Below, piece after piece: positions 52,245-62,780 of a stretch of DNA of 64,000 bases (the stretch's first letter is position 1; each line of letters starts with the position of its first letter). The notes below the pieces were generated by a model. That model was given only the letters and a program-made list of their open reading frames with translations, was not told the DNA's origin and did no database searches. Origin of the DNA: Sandaracinus amylolyticus (GTDB lineage Bacteria > Myxococcota_A > Polyangia > Polyangiales > Sandaracinaceae); the NCBI RefSeq assembly GCF_021631985.1, contig NZ_CP070225.1, positions 1,674,001 through 1,738,000 of the forward strand, given 5' to 3'. The position numbers and the translations under genes are program-made.

Positions 52245-53654
52245 ATGCGACCGTCGTTCGATGATTCGGAGAGCGAGCCAGGGGGGCTCCGCTCGGGGGT
52301 TCGGCGTTCCGGGGCCGAAGATCCGCGCATCGCGCACGCGCTCGGTCGCGTGGGGCGCATCGTGCGGCGGAAGTGGCGGCTCGACGCGTTGCTCGGGATG
52401 GGCGGGATGGCGGCGGTGTACGCGGCGACGCACCGCAACGGGCACCGCGTCGCGCTGAAGCTGCTGCACCCGTGGCTGCTGGCGTGGCCCGACGCGCGCG
52501 AGCGCTTCCTGCGCGAGAGCTACGTGGCGAACTCGATCGCGCACCCCGGCGTCGTGCCGGTCGCCGACGACGACGAGGCGGAGGACGGCGCGCCCTTCCT
52601 CGTGATGGAGCTGCTGCACGGCGAGAGCCTCGAGGATCGGATCGCGCGGCTCGGGCCGATGTCGTTCTCGGAGGCGCTGCTCGTCGCGAACGATCTGCTC
52701 GACGTGCTCGCCGCGGCGCACGCCGCGAGCGTCGTGCACCGCGACGTGAAGCCCGACAACGTGTTCCTCGAGCGCGCCCAGCCGCGCGGGCGACTGCGGC
52801 TGCTCGACTTCGGGATCGCGCGGCTGCGCGAGATCGCGGGCGAGGGCGCCGAGACGCGGCAGGGCGTGCTGCTCGGGACGCCGGCGTACATGTCGCCCGA
52901 GCAGGCGCTCGGGCAGTGGAACCGCGTCGATGCGCGCACCGATCTGTGGGCGGTGGGCGCGACGCTGTTCGCGATGATCTCGGGGCGCCCGCCGCGACGC
53001 GGCGACGACGTGCGCGCGCTGATCGCGGCGTCGCAGGAGCCGCTGCCCGATCTGCGCGACCTGGTGCCCGACGTGCCCGAGCCGCTCGCGAAGCTGGTCG
53101 CGAAGGCGACCGCGTACGATCGCGACGCGCGCTTCGCCGACGCGGTGCGCATGCGGGAGGCGGTCGATCGCTGCCGCCGCGAGATCTCGGTGACCGACAC
53201 CGCGATCTCGCTCGGCCGTCTCGCGCAGACGATCGGGGGCGCGCCGAAGCCGGCCGCGCCGCCCGACACCCAGGAGTTCGAGCGGGCCGATCTCGCGCTC
53301 TCGAGCTCGACCCCGTTCGACGACGAGGACCCGACGCACTTCGAGCCGATCGCGGAAGCGCTCGCGGTGCTGCGCGCGCCGGTCGGCGAGGACGATCCCA
53401 CGGCGTTCCTCACGCGCGGCGCGGTCGTGCAGGCGATGGCCGAGAGCACGCGCGCCGAGGTGGAGCGAGCGTGCGCGGTGAGCGTCGCGCTCCCGCAGGC
53501 GGCAGCGCCCCCGCCGCCTTCGACGAGCGCCCCGGTCCCCCCGCCGGTGCGCCCGACGTTCGAGCTCGATGCGCGATGGGTCGTCGCGATCGTGCTCGCG
53601 CTGCTCGCGATCGCGGGCGTGATCGGGCTGGTGGTGAGCCGGCTCTCGCGCTGA
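52245..53654 (+). CDS. Ser/Thr protein kinase with C-terminal membrane anchor
   Basis: Protein of 469 aa. Kinase domain about 45-310: Gly-loop LGMGGMAAVY, Lys K72 (VALKLL), catalytic loop HRDVKPDN (D167), DFG at 188-190, and APE-like MSPEQ. A Pro/Ala-rich linker follows (about 430), then a single membrane helix (about 445-463: WVVAIVLALLAIAGVIGLV). So the kinase faces the cytoplasm with no extracellular domain to speak of. All active-site residues are kept. Typical of myxobacterial STPKs. Divergent from alaS, 179 bases apart. Start at ATG 52245; the targets are unknown. Confidence 0.93.
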   Translation: MRPSFDDSESEPGGLRSGVRRSGAEDPRIAHALGRVGRIVRRKWRLDALLGMGGMAAVYAATHRNGHRVALKLLHPWLLAWPDARERFLRESYVANSIAHPGVVPVADDDEAEDGAPFLVMELLHGESLEDRIARLGPMSFSEALLVANDLLDVLAAAHAASVVHRDVKPDNVFLERAQPRGRLRLLDFGIARLREIAGEGAETRQGVLLGTPAYMSPEQALGQWNRVDARTDLWAVGATLFAMISGRPPRRGDDVRALIAASQEPLPDLRDLVPDVPEPLAKLVAKATAYDRDARFADAVRMREAVDRCRREISVTDTAISLGRLAQTIGGAPKPAAPPDTQEFERADLALSSSTPFDDEDPTHFEPIAEALAVLRAPVGEDDPTAFLTRGAVVQAMAESTRAEVERACAVSVALPQAAAPPPPSTSAPVPPPVRPTFELDARWVVAIVLALLAIAGVIGLVVSRLSR

Positions 53655-53791
53655 CTGCGCCTGCGAACGCCTCTCGATCCCGGCGGAATCACGTCGATCG
53701 GAGAAAGCCCCGTCGTTTCCGGCGGTTACCATCCGGTGCGCGGCGACGGCGTCGACCCGCTGCGTGCGTGCACGGACCGCCTGCACGCCTG

Positions 53792-54022
53792 CACGAGAGC
53801 ACCGCGCGCGTGCACGAGGCCACCGTGCGCGTGGACGAGGCCACCGTGCGCGTGGACGAGCCCACCGCGAGCGTGCACGAGCCCACCGTGCGCGTGCACG
53901 AGCCCACCGCGGACGTGTACGAGCCCACCACGCGCCTGCACGAGCCCGCCGCGCGTCTGCACGAGCCCGTCGCGCGTCTGCGTGCGCTCATCGCGCGTCT
54001 GCACAACGCCACCGCGCGTCCG
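53792..54022. repeat. 21-bp minisatellite, 11 imperfect units
   Basis: Units start at 53792 and every 21 bases (such as CACGAGCCCACCGTGCGCGTG). Substitutions are frequent but indels absent, so all frames stay open. A reading frame from GTG 53768 to 54151 would encode repeated HEPTVRV-like heptads, without a ribosome binding site; I do not call it a gene. It lies in the 480-base gap between the kinase and the convergent outer-membrane protein, which otherwise holds no gene I can support. Confidence 0.85.
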
Positions 54023-54079
54023 CCTGAACGCGCTGCGCGTCCTTCGGGGTCTCGACGAACCGTGTTCGTCGCCGTCCAC

Positions 54080-54118
54080 GACCACGTCAACGTCGTGATC
54101 GTCGACGTGATCGTGGTC
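54080..54118. terminator. Imperfect hairpin between kinase and outer-membrane protein genes
   Basis: GACCACG...ACGTCG at 54080-54095 pairs with 54103-54118, with three central mismatches and a 7-base loop. It lies 18 bases after the minus-strand outer-membrane gene stop, so it may terminate that gene. Confidence 0.4.
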
Positions 54119-54135
54119 GGCTTTCGCGGTCGTCC

Positions 54136-55698
54136 CTACCGGAACGCGTAGCCGAGGTACACGCCCCAGCGGAGGTAGTGATCGACGGCGGTCTCGCGGA
54201 CGCCGCCGATCACGTTGCCCGACGCATCGACCGGCCACGGCTCCCAGAGGTTGTCGTCCATGTACTGCTGATCGGGCGGGAGCTCGGGGCATCCCGCCGG
54301 CGTCGCGCAGCCGACCTGACCGCGGTACGTCGTCTGGAACTGGAAGTACTCGAAGCGCACCGCGACGAACGCGCCCTCGGCGAGCCACGTCGCCTCGTGC
54401 CGGAGCTCGGCGCCCACGAGCACTCCGTTCGCGGGGCCGGTCTCGATGCCCCACACCTCGCGGGTCTTCGCGCCGATCTGCAGCCCCACGCGGTAGTCGG
54501 CGCGCAGCGCGACCACCAGCGCATCGGGGACCAGCGCGGCCTCGAAGCCGCCGCCGAGCGAGAGGTACTGGTGCTCGACCGGCGGGATGATCGCGTCGAG
54601 ATCGATGAGCTGCAGCGTCGTGGGGTCGAGCGTGAAGCTCGACACGCCCCACAGCACCTCGAGCATCAGCTGGAAGTCGCCGCGTCGCTCGCCGAAGCGA
54701 TAGCGCCCGCGCACGCCGGCCTGCACGTCGAGCTGATCGGTCCCGATCTCGATGCGCCCGTCGCCCGCGCACTCCGCCGCGCTGCGACGACAGCCGAACG
54801 ACGAGAGGAACACCGAGTGGCGGAACGAGACGAGCACGCCGAGCCAGGGGAACGCCTGATCGCCGAGCGCGCCCGGGTAGAGCTCCGCCTCGACGCCGAG
54901 CTCCGCGTGGCCGATGCCGCTCGACGTGTAGCCGCGCGACTCGTCGTAGAGCGCGGTCGCGGGATCGGCGGCGGGCTGTCCGCGGCGCACCGCGTAGACC
55001 GTCGCGTTCGCCGACATCGAGCGCCACAGCGAGCCCGCGGAGAGCGAGAGGCGGAACGAGTCGTAGCGGCCCGGCGCGCCGGGCTCGATCGGCGCGTCTT
55101 CCTCCTCGATGGGCTCTTCTTCGGCGTCTTCCTCTTCGTCGATCGGCGGCGGCTCCTCTTCGTCCTCGCCGCGCTCGCGCCGCACGACGGTCGACGGGGG
55201 AGGCGCGGTGCCGGGCACGCTCGTGCGCTCGAGGTGGGGGCGCAGCCGGGTCGCGCCGCCGCGCCCCACGCCGTCCATCGCGCTGGTGGTGCGACCGCTC
55301 CAGCCCTCGCTCGCGACGTGCTCGCCGTTCGCCGCGTTGCGTACCCGCACCACGAGCCGCCAGGTGCGGCGCGATCGCGACACGGTGCCCGAGACGAACG
55401 CGCGCGCGTCGAGCGCGGCCGCGAGGCGCACGTAGTCCTCGCGCGTCTCGGGCTGCGCCATCCCGAGCTCGCGCGTGGTGCGCCACACGAGCGTCTCGTC
55501 GATGACGATCCACCCGGCGTCCTCGAGGTTCGCGACCAGCGCGCTGCGGAGGCGGCTCGCGCGTGGGCCTCGGAAGCGCTCGACGACGATGCGCCGCGAT
55601 TCCTCCGCGGCCTGGGCGGACGCCACCGAGCACGCAGCGAACGCGATCGCCGAGGAGACGAGGCACGCGAGCGCGCGCCGCAGGAAGAGCCGCACCAT
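54136..55698 (-). CDS. Exported protein with CsgG/FlgO-like N-terminus and beta-rich C-terminus
   Basis: Protein of 520 aa. A signal peptide (AFAACSVASAQA, cleaved about 29) is followed by a domain (30-140) with RIVVERFRGPRASRLRSALV and ALDARAFVSGTVSRSRRTW, resembling periplasmic TolB-N/FlgO-type folds. An acidic EEE/PPP linker follows (175-220). The C-terminal 300 residues alternate strands and end in LRWGVYLGYAFR, an outer-membrane barrel-like terminus. It could be a secretion or assembly factor; function not assigned. ATG 55698 begins the signal peptide. Divergent from recN. Confidence 0.7.
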   Translation of the reverse strand: MVRLFLRRALACLVSSAIAFAACSVASAQAAEESRRIVVERFRGPRASRLRSALVANLEDAGWIVIDETLVWRTTRELGMAQPETREDYVRLAAALDARAFVSGTVSRSRRTWRLVVRVRNAANGEHVASEGWSGRTTSAMDGVGRGGATRLRPHLERTSVPGTAPPPSTVVRRERGEDEEEPPPIDEEEDAEEEPIEEEDAPIEPGAPGRYDSFRLSLSAGSLWRSMSANATVYAVRRGQPAADPATALYDESRGYTSSGIGHAELGVEAELYPGALGDQAFPWLGVLVSFRHSVFLSSFGCRRSAAECAGDGRIEIGTDQLDVQAGVRGRYRFGERRGDFQLMLEVLWGVSSFTLDPTTLQLIDLDAIIPPVEHQYLSLGGGFEAALVPDALVVALRADYRVGLQIGAKTREVWGIETGPANGVLVGAELRHEATWLAEGAFVAVRFEYFQFQTTYRGQVGCATPAGCPELPPDQQYMDDNLWEPWPVDASGNVIGGVRETAVDHYLRWGVYLGYAFR

Positions 55699-55801
55699 CG
55701 TCTCGCGGGAGCGTACCAGAGCGGGCGCTTCCGAGCGGCGACGGGCGTCAGTCGTTCGCCGTGGTACACGTCGGCCGCCACCTGCGAGGTTGTGGAGCGC
55801 C

Positions 55802-57517
55802 ATGCTGAGCGTCCTGCGCGTGCGTCAGCTCGCGATCATCGACGAGCTCGAGGTCGTCTTCGGCCCAGGGCTGAACGTCCTCACCGGCGAGACGGGCGCC
55901 GGCAAATCGATCCTCGTCGACGCGCTGCAGCTCGTGCTCGGTGGGCGCGGCCGGCCCGAGATGGTGCGCACCGGCGCGCCGCAGGCGGAGGTCGAGGCGC
56001 TCTTCGACGTCGGTGACGATCCGGTCGCGATCGAGCGGCTGCGCGGCGCGGGCATCGAGACCGAGGGCGGCGAGCTGATCGTGCGGCGCGTGGTGTCGGC
56101 GCAGGGCCGCACCCGCGCGTACGTGAACGGGACGATGGCGACCCAGGCGCAGCTCGCGGAGCTCGCCGCGGGCATGGCGGACATCTCGTCGCAGCACGAG
56201 CACCACACGCTGGTCGATCCCGCGACGCACCTCGGGTACCTCGATGCGTTCGGTCGTCTCGAGGGGCTGCGCGGCGAGGTCGGCGAGGCGTACCGCGCGC
56301 TCGAGGCCGCGGATCGCGCGCTGGCCGAGGCGCAGGCGCGGGTGAAGGGGCGGGGGGAGCGCGAGGACGTGCTGCGCTTCCAGATCAAGGAGATCGACGA
56401 TCTCTCGCCGCGCCCGGGCGAGCTCGTCGCGCTCGCGGAGGAGCGGGAGCGGCTGCGCTACGCGGAGAAGCTCGTCACCTCGGCGGGCGCCGCCGAGGAC
56501 GCGATCTACGCGCGTGACGGGGCGATCTGCGAGGAGCTCTCGTCGCTCGCGGCGCGGCTCTCGGAGGCGGCGGACATCGACGCGCGGCTCGCGCCCATGC
56601 TCGCGGGGATCGAAGCGGCACGCGCGCAGCTCGAGGAGGCGGCGCGCGATCTCGGGCAGTACGCGCGCGACGTGACGATGGATCCCGAGCGCCTCGCCGA
56701 GGCGGACGAGCGGCTGCACCGGCTGACGCGGCTTGCGAAGAAGTACGCGGGCAACGCGGGAGAGGGCGCGGAGGACGCGATCCTCGCCCACCGCGATCAC
56801 CTCGCGACCGAGCTCGCGGAGCTGGACTCGGCGGAGGAGCGCATCGCGGAGCTCGAGGCGGCGCGGGCGAGGGCGCTGGCGAAGGCGGGCGATCTCGCGA
56901 AGGCGCTCTCGAAGAAGCGTCACGACGCGGCGAGCAAGCTGGGCGGCGCGATCTCGAGCGAGCTCGCGTCGCTGGGCATGGGCGGCGCGAAGGTGAGCAT
57001 CCACGTCGCGCGCCTCGATGGCGGGAAGGGCGAGCTCTCGATCGAGGGGTCGCGCCTGTCGGCCGGGGGCATCGATCGCGCGGAGTTCCTGATCTCGCCG
57101 AACAAGGGCGAGGAAGCGCGCCCGCTGCGCAAGGTGGCGAGCGGCGGCGAGCTCTCGCGCGCGATGCTGGCGATCAAGCGGGTGCTCGCGGGGCTCGGGC
57201 CTGCGGGCCTCTACGTGTTCGACGAGGTGGACACCGGCGTGGGCGGCGCGGTGGCCGAGGTGATCGGGCGGAAGCTGAAGGAGGTCGCGCGGCACCATCA
57301 GGTGCTCTGCGTGACGCACCTCGCGCCGATCGCGGTGTACGCGGATCGGCACTTCCTGGTTCGCAAGGACGTGGTCGGTGAGCGCACGCGGAGCGCGATC
57401 CTCGCGATGGACGAGGGCGAGCGGCTCGAGGAGGTCGCGCGCATGCTCGGCGGCCTGAACATCACCAAGAAGACACGGGACGCGGCGGCCGAGCTGCTGC
57501 GCGGAGCGCGGGCGTAA
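55802..57517 (+). CDS. recN: DNA repair protein RecN
   Basis: Protein of 571 aa, typical length. N-terminal ATPase half (LRVRQLAIIDELEVVFGPGL, Walker A GETGAGKS 29-36), a coiled-coil middle (about 155-360), and a C-terminal half with the signature ASGGELSRAMLAIK and Walker B YVFDEVDTGVGG. An SMC-like protein that acts at double-strand breaks. The ATG at 55802 fits the conserved N-terminus MLSVLRVRQL. The TonB-C-like gene follows. Confidence 0.97.
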   Translation: MLSVLRVRQLAIIDELEVVFGPGLNVLTGETGAGKSILVDALQLVLGGRGRPEMVRTGAPQAEVEALFDVGDDPVAIERLRGAGIETEGGELIVRRVVSAQGRTRAYVNGTMATQAQLAELAAGMADISSQHEHHTLVDPATHLGYLDAFGRLEGLRGEVGEAYRALEAADRALAEAQARVKGRGEREDVLRFQIKEIDDLSPRPGELVALAEERERLRYAEKLVTSAGAAEDAIYARDGAICEELSSLAARLSEAADIDARLAPMLAGIEAARAQLEEAARDLGQYARDVTMDPERLAEADERLHRLTRLAKKYAGNAGEGAEDAILAHRDHLATELAELDSAEERIAELEAARARALAKAGDLAKALSKKRHDAASKLGGAISSELASLGMGGAKVSIHVARLDGGKGELSIEGSRLSAGGIDRAEFLISPNKGEEARPLRKVASGGELSRAMLAIKRVLAGLGPAGLYVFDEVDTGVGGAVAEVIGRKLKEVARHHQVLCVTHLAPIAVYADRHFLVRKDVVGERTRSAILAMDEGERLEEVARMLGGLNITKKTRDAAAELLRGARA

Positions 57518-57606
57518 ATCCTCGGGCGGTGAGCAGAACGAGCGCGCGATCGCGCGTATGCTCGACGATCGTGCGGCCTCGCTCAGACGGTTCGGGTGGG
57601 TCGGAG

Positions 57607-58620
57607 GTGCGGGTGGCGTTGATCGGCGCCGCGCTCGCGGTGATCGGCGCGGCGTCGGGGCCCTTCGCGGCCCACGCGACCGAGCCCGACGCGACGGGCA
57701 CGGAGCGCACGCCCGATCCGCCGGGCGAGGAGAGTGCTCCGCCGCGGAGCGATGCGCGGCTCGAGCCCGGTCCGCGCGACGAGGGCGAGCCGCCCGAGGT
57801 CGAGCTGTTCCCCGAGGACACGCTGGGCGCGGCGGCGGGCTGGGAGCTGCGTCCCGAGCCGGCCCCGAGCACGACCGAGGAGCAGTCGGAAGAGGACCTC
57901 GACCGCTGGATGGACGGCCAGCTGCGCGACGACGCGGTGGGCGCGGGCGCGACCGACGGCTGGTACCACGCGCTCGGTCAGTCGATGCGCCGCGAGTTCC
58001 GCCCGAGCCTCGACGACATGACGCGCGATCGCCAGGCGCGCATGGACACGGTGCAGCGCGTGGCCGACGAGCTGGGACGGCACGCGCAGCGCCCGCAGCG
58101 CCCGATGGATCCCGCCGGCGTCGCACCGAGCACGATCTTCGCGCGCACGCGCGAGGACGAAGCGGTGCAGGACAGCTTCGATCAGCGCAGCCCGCTCTAT
58201 GCGCCGATCACCTGGCACCGCGTCGAGGTGCGGGTGACCCACGCGCCCGACGGGACGATCCTCGCGGTGCACGTGCTGCGCACGTCGGGCATGCCGTCGA
58301 TGGATCGTGCGGCGATCGAGGCGGTGCGCGCCGGGGCGACGAGCGCGCCGCGGCCGCCGCCGCGCGTGCACGGCGAGCGCCCGAATTTCGTGAGCGAGTG
58401 GGCGTTCGAGGTGGGCGACGTCGCGCCGCACTGGAACGTGGTGGGCGGCGTCGACGGGCCGACCGGCGAGGGCATGCAGGGCGCGGCGCTCGGTCGCGGC
58501 GTGATGCGCACGAGCGTCTCGCTTCTCCGCGTGACCGACGCGATGCACCCGAGCATCGAAGAGCGACGCGCGGAGCGCCGGCGCGAGCGTCGGGAACGCG
58601 CAGAGCGTCCCGAGCGCTGA
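57607..58620 (+). CDS. Exported protein with TonB C-terminal-like domain
   Basis: Protein of 337 aa from the GTG at 57607. A signal peptide precedes a Pro/Glu-rich linker (to about 110), a helical part, then a TonB-C-like domain (about 200-280) with VRVTHAPDGTILAVHVLRTS and MDRAAIEAVRAG, the usual pattern for a small alpha/beta domain that contacts outer-membrane partners. The end is Arg-rich. A GTG at 57529 and one at 57613 are alternatives; the one chosen gives R2 before the hydrophobic core. No proline cage or ExbBD nearby. Role unknown, may link inner and outer membrane. Confidence 0.75.
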   Translation: MRVALIGAALAVIGAASGPFAAHATEPDATGTERTPDPPGEESAPPRSDARLEPGPRDEGEPPEVELFPEDTLGAAAGWELRPEPAPSTTEEQSEEDLDRWMDGQLRDDAVGAGATDGWYHALGQSMRREFRPSLDDMTRDRQARMDTVQRVADELGRHAQRPQRPMDPAGVAPSTIFARTREDEAVQDSFDQRSPLYAPITWHRVEVRVTHAPDGTILAVHVLRTSGMPSMDRAAIEAVRAGATSAPRPPPRVHGERPNFVSEWAFEVGDVAPHWNVVGGVDGPTGEGMQGAALGRGVMRTSVSLLRVTDAMHPSIEERRAERRRERRERAERPER

Positions 58621-58637
58621 CCGGCGCTCCGCTCGAG

Positions 58638-58714
58638 AAATCGGCTCGCCCGCCGGTTCCTACCGTCCGCGCGCTTCGCGCGCTCCCGTCCAGGACCGGC
58701 GGGACGAGCACTCC
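58638..58714. repeat. Two-stem palindromic element, copy 2 (between TonB-C and rtcB stops)
   Basis: Same ends as copy 1 (AAATCGGCTCGCC ... CGAGCACTCC). The outer stem is CCCGCCGGTTCCT (58649-58661) with AGGACCGGCGGG (58692-58703), one bulged T. The inner stem is GCGCGC-TTC-GCGCGC (58669-58683). Stem bases differ from copy 1 while pairing is kept. It lies between convergent stops, consistent with a terminator or a dispersed palindromic repeat. Confidence 0.75.
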
Positions 58715-58723
58715 GGCAAGGAC

Positions 58724-59836
58724 TCAGGTGCCCTTGTGCACGAGCACGGGGCGCATCGTGCGGACCACGCGCACCAGCTCGCGCTGGGCACGCATCACGC
58801 GCTTCACGTCGTTGTACGCAGACGGCGCTTCTTCCACGAGCTGCGCCGCCATCCGCGCGTCGTACGCGACTCCGTCCATCTGCCGCGCGAGCTCGCGCGC
58901 CGACACTCGACGTCGCGCCTCGCCGCGGGTGAGCGCACGACCTGCGCCGTGCGCGCTGCTCGAGAGCGCGGGCGCGTGGCCGCGCCCCTCCGCGTGATGG
59001 CTCGCGGTGCCCATCGATCCGGGAACGAGCACCGGCGCACCTTCGTGTGCCGGCACCGCGCCCTTGCGATGGACCCAGAGCGACTCGCCGTCGTGCGACT
59101 CGCGCGCGACCGCGTCGTGATGGCACTCGATCCACGACGCCGCATCGGGCGTCGCGTGGGTGTGCGTCGCGACGATCTCCGCGACGCGATCCGCGATGAT
59201 GCGACGGCTCGTTCGTGCATAGGCGAGCGCGACGTCGAGATCGTGCAGGTACGCGCGCCCTTCGTCGCTCTCGGCGTCGAGGCACGCGAAGCCCTCGTCG
59301 TCGCGGGCTGCGCGCGCGGCGTGCGCCTCCTGGATGGCGGGCCCCAGCGCGCGCGAGCCCGAGTGCACCATCAGCCAGAGCGCGCCGTCCGCTTCGTCTT
59401 CCTGGAGCTCGACGAAGTGGTTGCCGCGCCCGAGCGTGCCGAGCTGCACCGCGCCATCGCGCGCGCGGATGCGCTCGAGCACGCTGCTCGAGAGCGGCGG
59501 GCCCTCGAGAGCGCGCGTGGGCCCGCGGTGGGTCGGCACCGCGCGCGAGAGATCGCCGAGCACGCGCGCTGCGATCCGAGGATCACGCACGCGCTCGGCG
59601 GACGTACCGAGGGACATCGCGGCCACGCCGCAGCCGAGATCGGAGCCGAGCAGCTCCGGCCTCAGCGTGCGACGCGTCGCGATCGCGGTGCCGACGCACG
59701 CATCGCCGGCGAGGTGCACGTCGGGCATCACTGCGACGCGCGCGACGTCGGGCGCGCGTGCGACGCGCTCGAGGAAGCGGCGGACGTCCGCCGCGAGCGG
59801 TCCTGCGGACCAGATCGCGATCGGTGCGACGCTCAT
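58724..59836 (-). CDS. rtcB: RtcB-like RNA ligase
   Basis: Protein of 370 aa. Metal ligands: C69 in SDLGCG, H140 in GNHFVE, H158 in MVHSGSR, and the ECHHD cluster (H239/H240). The guanylylation site is H296 in AHGAGR. These match RtcB, which joins 2',3'-cyclic phosphate ends to 5'-OH ends. Slightly shorter than E. coli RtcB (about 408). Its ATG overlaps the stop of the RbfA-like gene (ATGA). No archease or RtcR nearby. Probably an RNA repair or ribosome-rescue enzyme. Confidence 0.93.
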   Translation of the reverse strand: MSVAPIAIWSAGPLAADVRRFLERVARAPDVARVAVMPDVHLAGDACVGTAIATRRTLRPELLGSDLGCGVAAMSLGTSAERVRDPRIAARVLGDLSRAVPTHRGPTRALEGPPLSSSVLERIRARDGAVQLGTLGRGNHFVELQEDEADGALWLMVHSGSRALGPAIQEAHAARAARDDEGFACLDAESDEGRAYLHDLDVALAYARTSRRIIADRVAEIVATHTHATPDAASWIECHHDAVARESHDGESLWVHRKGAVPAHEGAPVLVPGSMGTASHHAEGRGHAPALSSSAHGAGRALTRGEARRRVSARELARQMDGVAYDARMAAQLVEEAPSAYNDVKRVMRAQRELVRVVRTMRPVLVHKGT

Positions 59837-60213
59837 CGCACCTCGTCTTCGGTCTTCGTGATCGCGTCGGCGTCGATCGTGGCGAGCACCACGAAGCCGA
59901 GCTCGGGCGCTCGCTTGCGGTTCACCTCGGTCGCGATCTCGCGCCGCAGGTAGGCGCGTGCTTCGGAGAGCGCCTCGCGCACCGACTCGCAGGCGTCGGC
60001 GGGCGCGGAGATCACCGCGAGCAGGTGGGCGTCGTCCGGGTTGGGGACGACCTCCATCAGACGCGCGTCGTCGAGGCGCGCGTCGTCGGCGCTCGCGAGC
60101 GCGAGCGAGAGGGCCTCGAAGGCCGCTGCATGCATCTTCTTGGAACGAGGATCGGACTCGGACGGGAACGAAGGACCGGCGCCGCGGGCGCGGCGCGGAG
60201 AACGCTTGCTCAT
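59833..60213 (-). CDS. RbfA-like (ribosome-binding factor A) protein
   Basis: Protein of 126 aa. It has the KH-like RbfA pattern: an N-terminal helix (AAAFEALSLALA), strands with LMEVVPNPDDAHLLAVISAP, a helix ESVREALSEARAYLRREIA, then KRAPELGFVVLA as in RbfA. RbfA helps 16S rRNA maturation in the cold. The N-terminus is basic and unusual (KRSPRRARGAGPS). It is coupled to rtcB by ATGA, and the pairing of a ribosome factor with an RNA ligase is notable. Similarity is judged by eye, hence the moderate confidence. Confidence 0.7.
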   Translation of the reverse strand: MSKRSPRRARGAGPSFPSESDPRSKKMHAAAFEALSLALASADDARLDDARLMEVVPNPDDAHLLAVISAPADACESVREALSEARAYLRREIATEVNRKRAPELGFVVLATIDADAITKTEDEVR

Positions 60214-60491
60214 GGAGGATCACCGTGGGCACGGATAGGTCACGTGACGCGCGGCCTCGCGGCGGCGTGGACCATCCACGCTCGCGATGCGAGCAACGCG
60301 CAGCTCCGCGCGGGCCCCGGGCTCCCACGACGTCCGTCGCGCTCGAGCTCGTTCAGGAGCGAGCGCGCGAGATCGTCGGGCCGGTGAGGCGCGACGCGGA
60401 GCGGTGTGACGCAAGAAGCACGGCGAGCCTCCTTTCCGGTGAGAGCGCCGGAAGATGCGCGCGCAGCTGCTCGCACGCAAGCTCGTCGGCG

Positions 60492-61109
60492 ATGGGTGTG
60501 TTCGTCCTTCGCTTCTCGTTCGAGCTCGAGCCGCCCTCGTTCGACGAGGTCGAGCGCGCGTTCGGGACCGAGATCGGCCGGGCCCTCACGTCTGTGGAGC
60601 CGGGGCCGCGGCTGGGCGCGAGTCGCACGTTGCGCATCCGCGCCGCGGAGGGCTTCGTGCTCGTGGAGCAGCGCGGCGGCGAGTGGGTGGTGCACGCCGG
60701 CATGGATCGCAGCGGCCCGCTTCGTCTTGCCTCGGACCTGCTTCGCTCCCTGGGAGGCCACCACCCACCTCGCAGCCCCGGCAGCCCGCACGAGCGCGAT
60801 TTCGGCGAGGAGTGGTACGGCTGGCTGTTCGAAGGGGGCGATTTCCAGATGCGCGCCGGAGCTCACGCCGTTCGGGTGTGGCACGGGTTCCTCTCGCGGC
60901 TCGAAGAGCTCGCTCGGACCGACCTGCTGTCGATGCTCGAGGCCCACGACATGGCGGCATTCGAGCGTGCGCTGAGCGTGATTCCGCCCGAGGCGCTGGC
61001 CCAAGACGTGTTCGGGGAAGTCCTCCCGCGCGTCCACGCCGAGCTCCTCGCGTTCCTCGCCCACGCGCGCGAGGCGGGGCTGCACGTCGACGTCCTGCTC
61101 GACACCTGA
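60492..61109 (+). CDS. Hypothetical protein
   Basis: Protein of 205 aa, acidic to neutral, with no signal or membrane segment. It starts MGVFVLRFSFELEPPSFDEV and contains strands and helices such as FVLVEQRGGEWVVHAGM and RVWHGFLSRLEELARTDLL. No family recognised. ATG 60492 is the best start. The 278 bases upstream hold no gene. Followed after 53 bases by prfC, so it may share its promoter. Confidence 0.6.
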   Translation: MGVFVLRFSFELEPPSFDEVERAFGTEIGRALTSVEPGPRLGASRTLRIRAAEGFVLVEQRGGEWVVHAGMDRSGPLRLASDLLRSLGGHHPPRSPGSPHERDFGEEWYGWLFEGGDFQMRAGAHAVRVWHGFLSRLEELARTDLLSMLEAHDMAAFERALSVIPPEALAQDVFGEVLPRVHAELLAFLAHAREAGLHVDVLLDT

Positions 61110-61162
61110 TCGGCCCCGTCGTGCGTCTCGCGCGTTCTTGCCCTAGATTCGCCCGCTCTCCG

Positions 61163-62761
<1,599 letters not shown>

Positions 62762-62780
62762 AGCTCCTCGATCGTGGTGG

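Noticed and set aside
47972-52438. A 1488-codon minus-strand frame covering the P450 and alaS region
   Set aside because: It is the shadow of the P450 and alaS genes, whose catalytic motifs are intact in their own frames.
53768-54151. Small gene made of HEPTVRV-like heptads
   Set aside because: No ribosome binding site, overlaps the end of the convergent outer-membrane gene, and the repeats explain the open frame.
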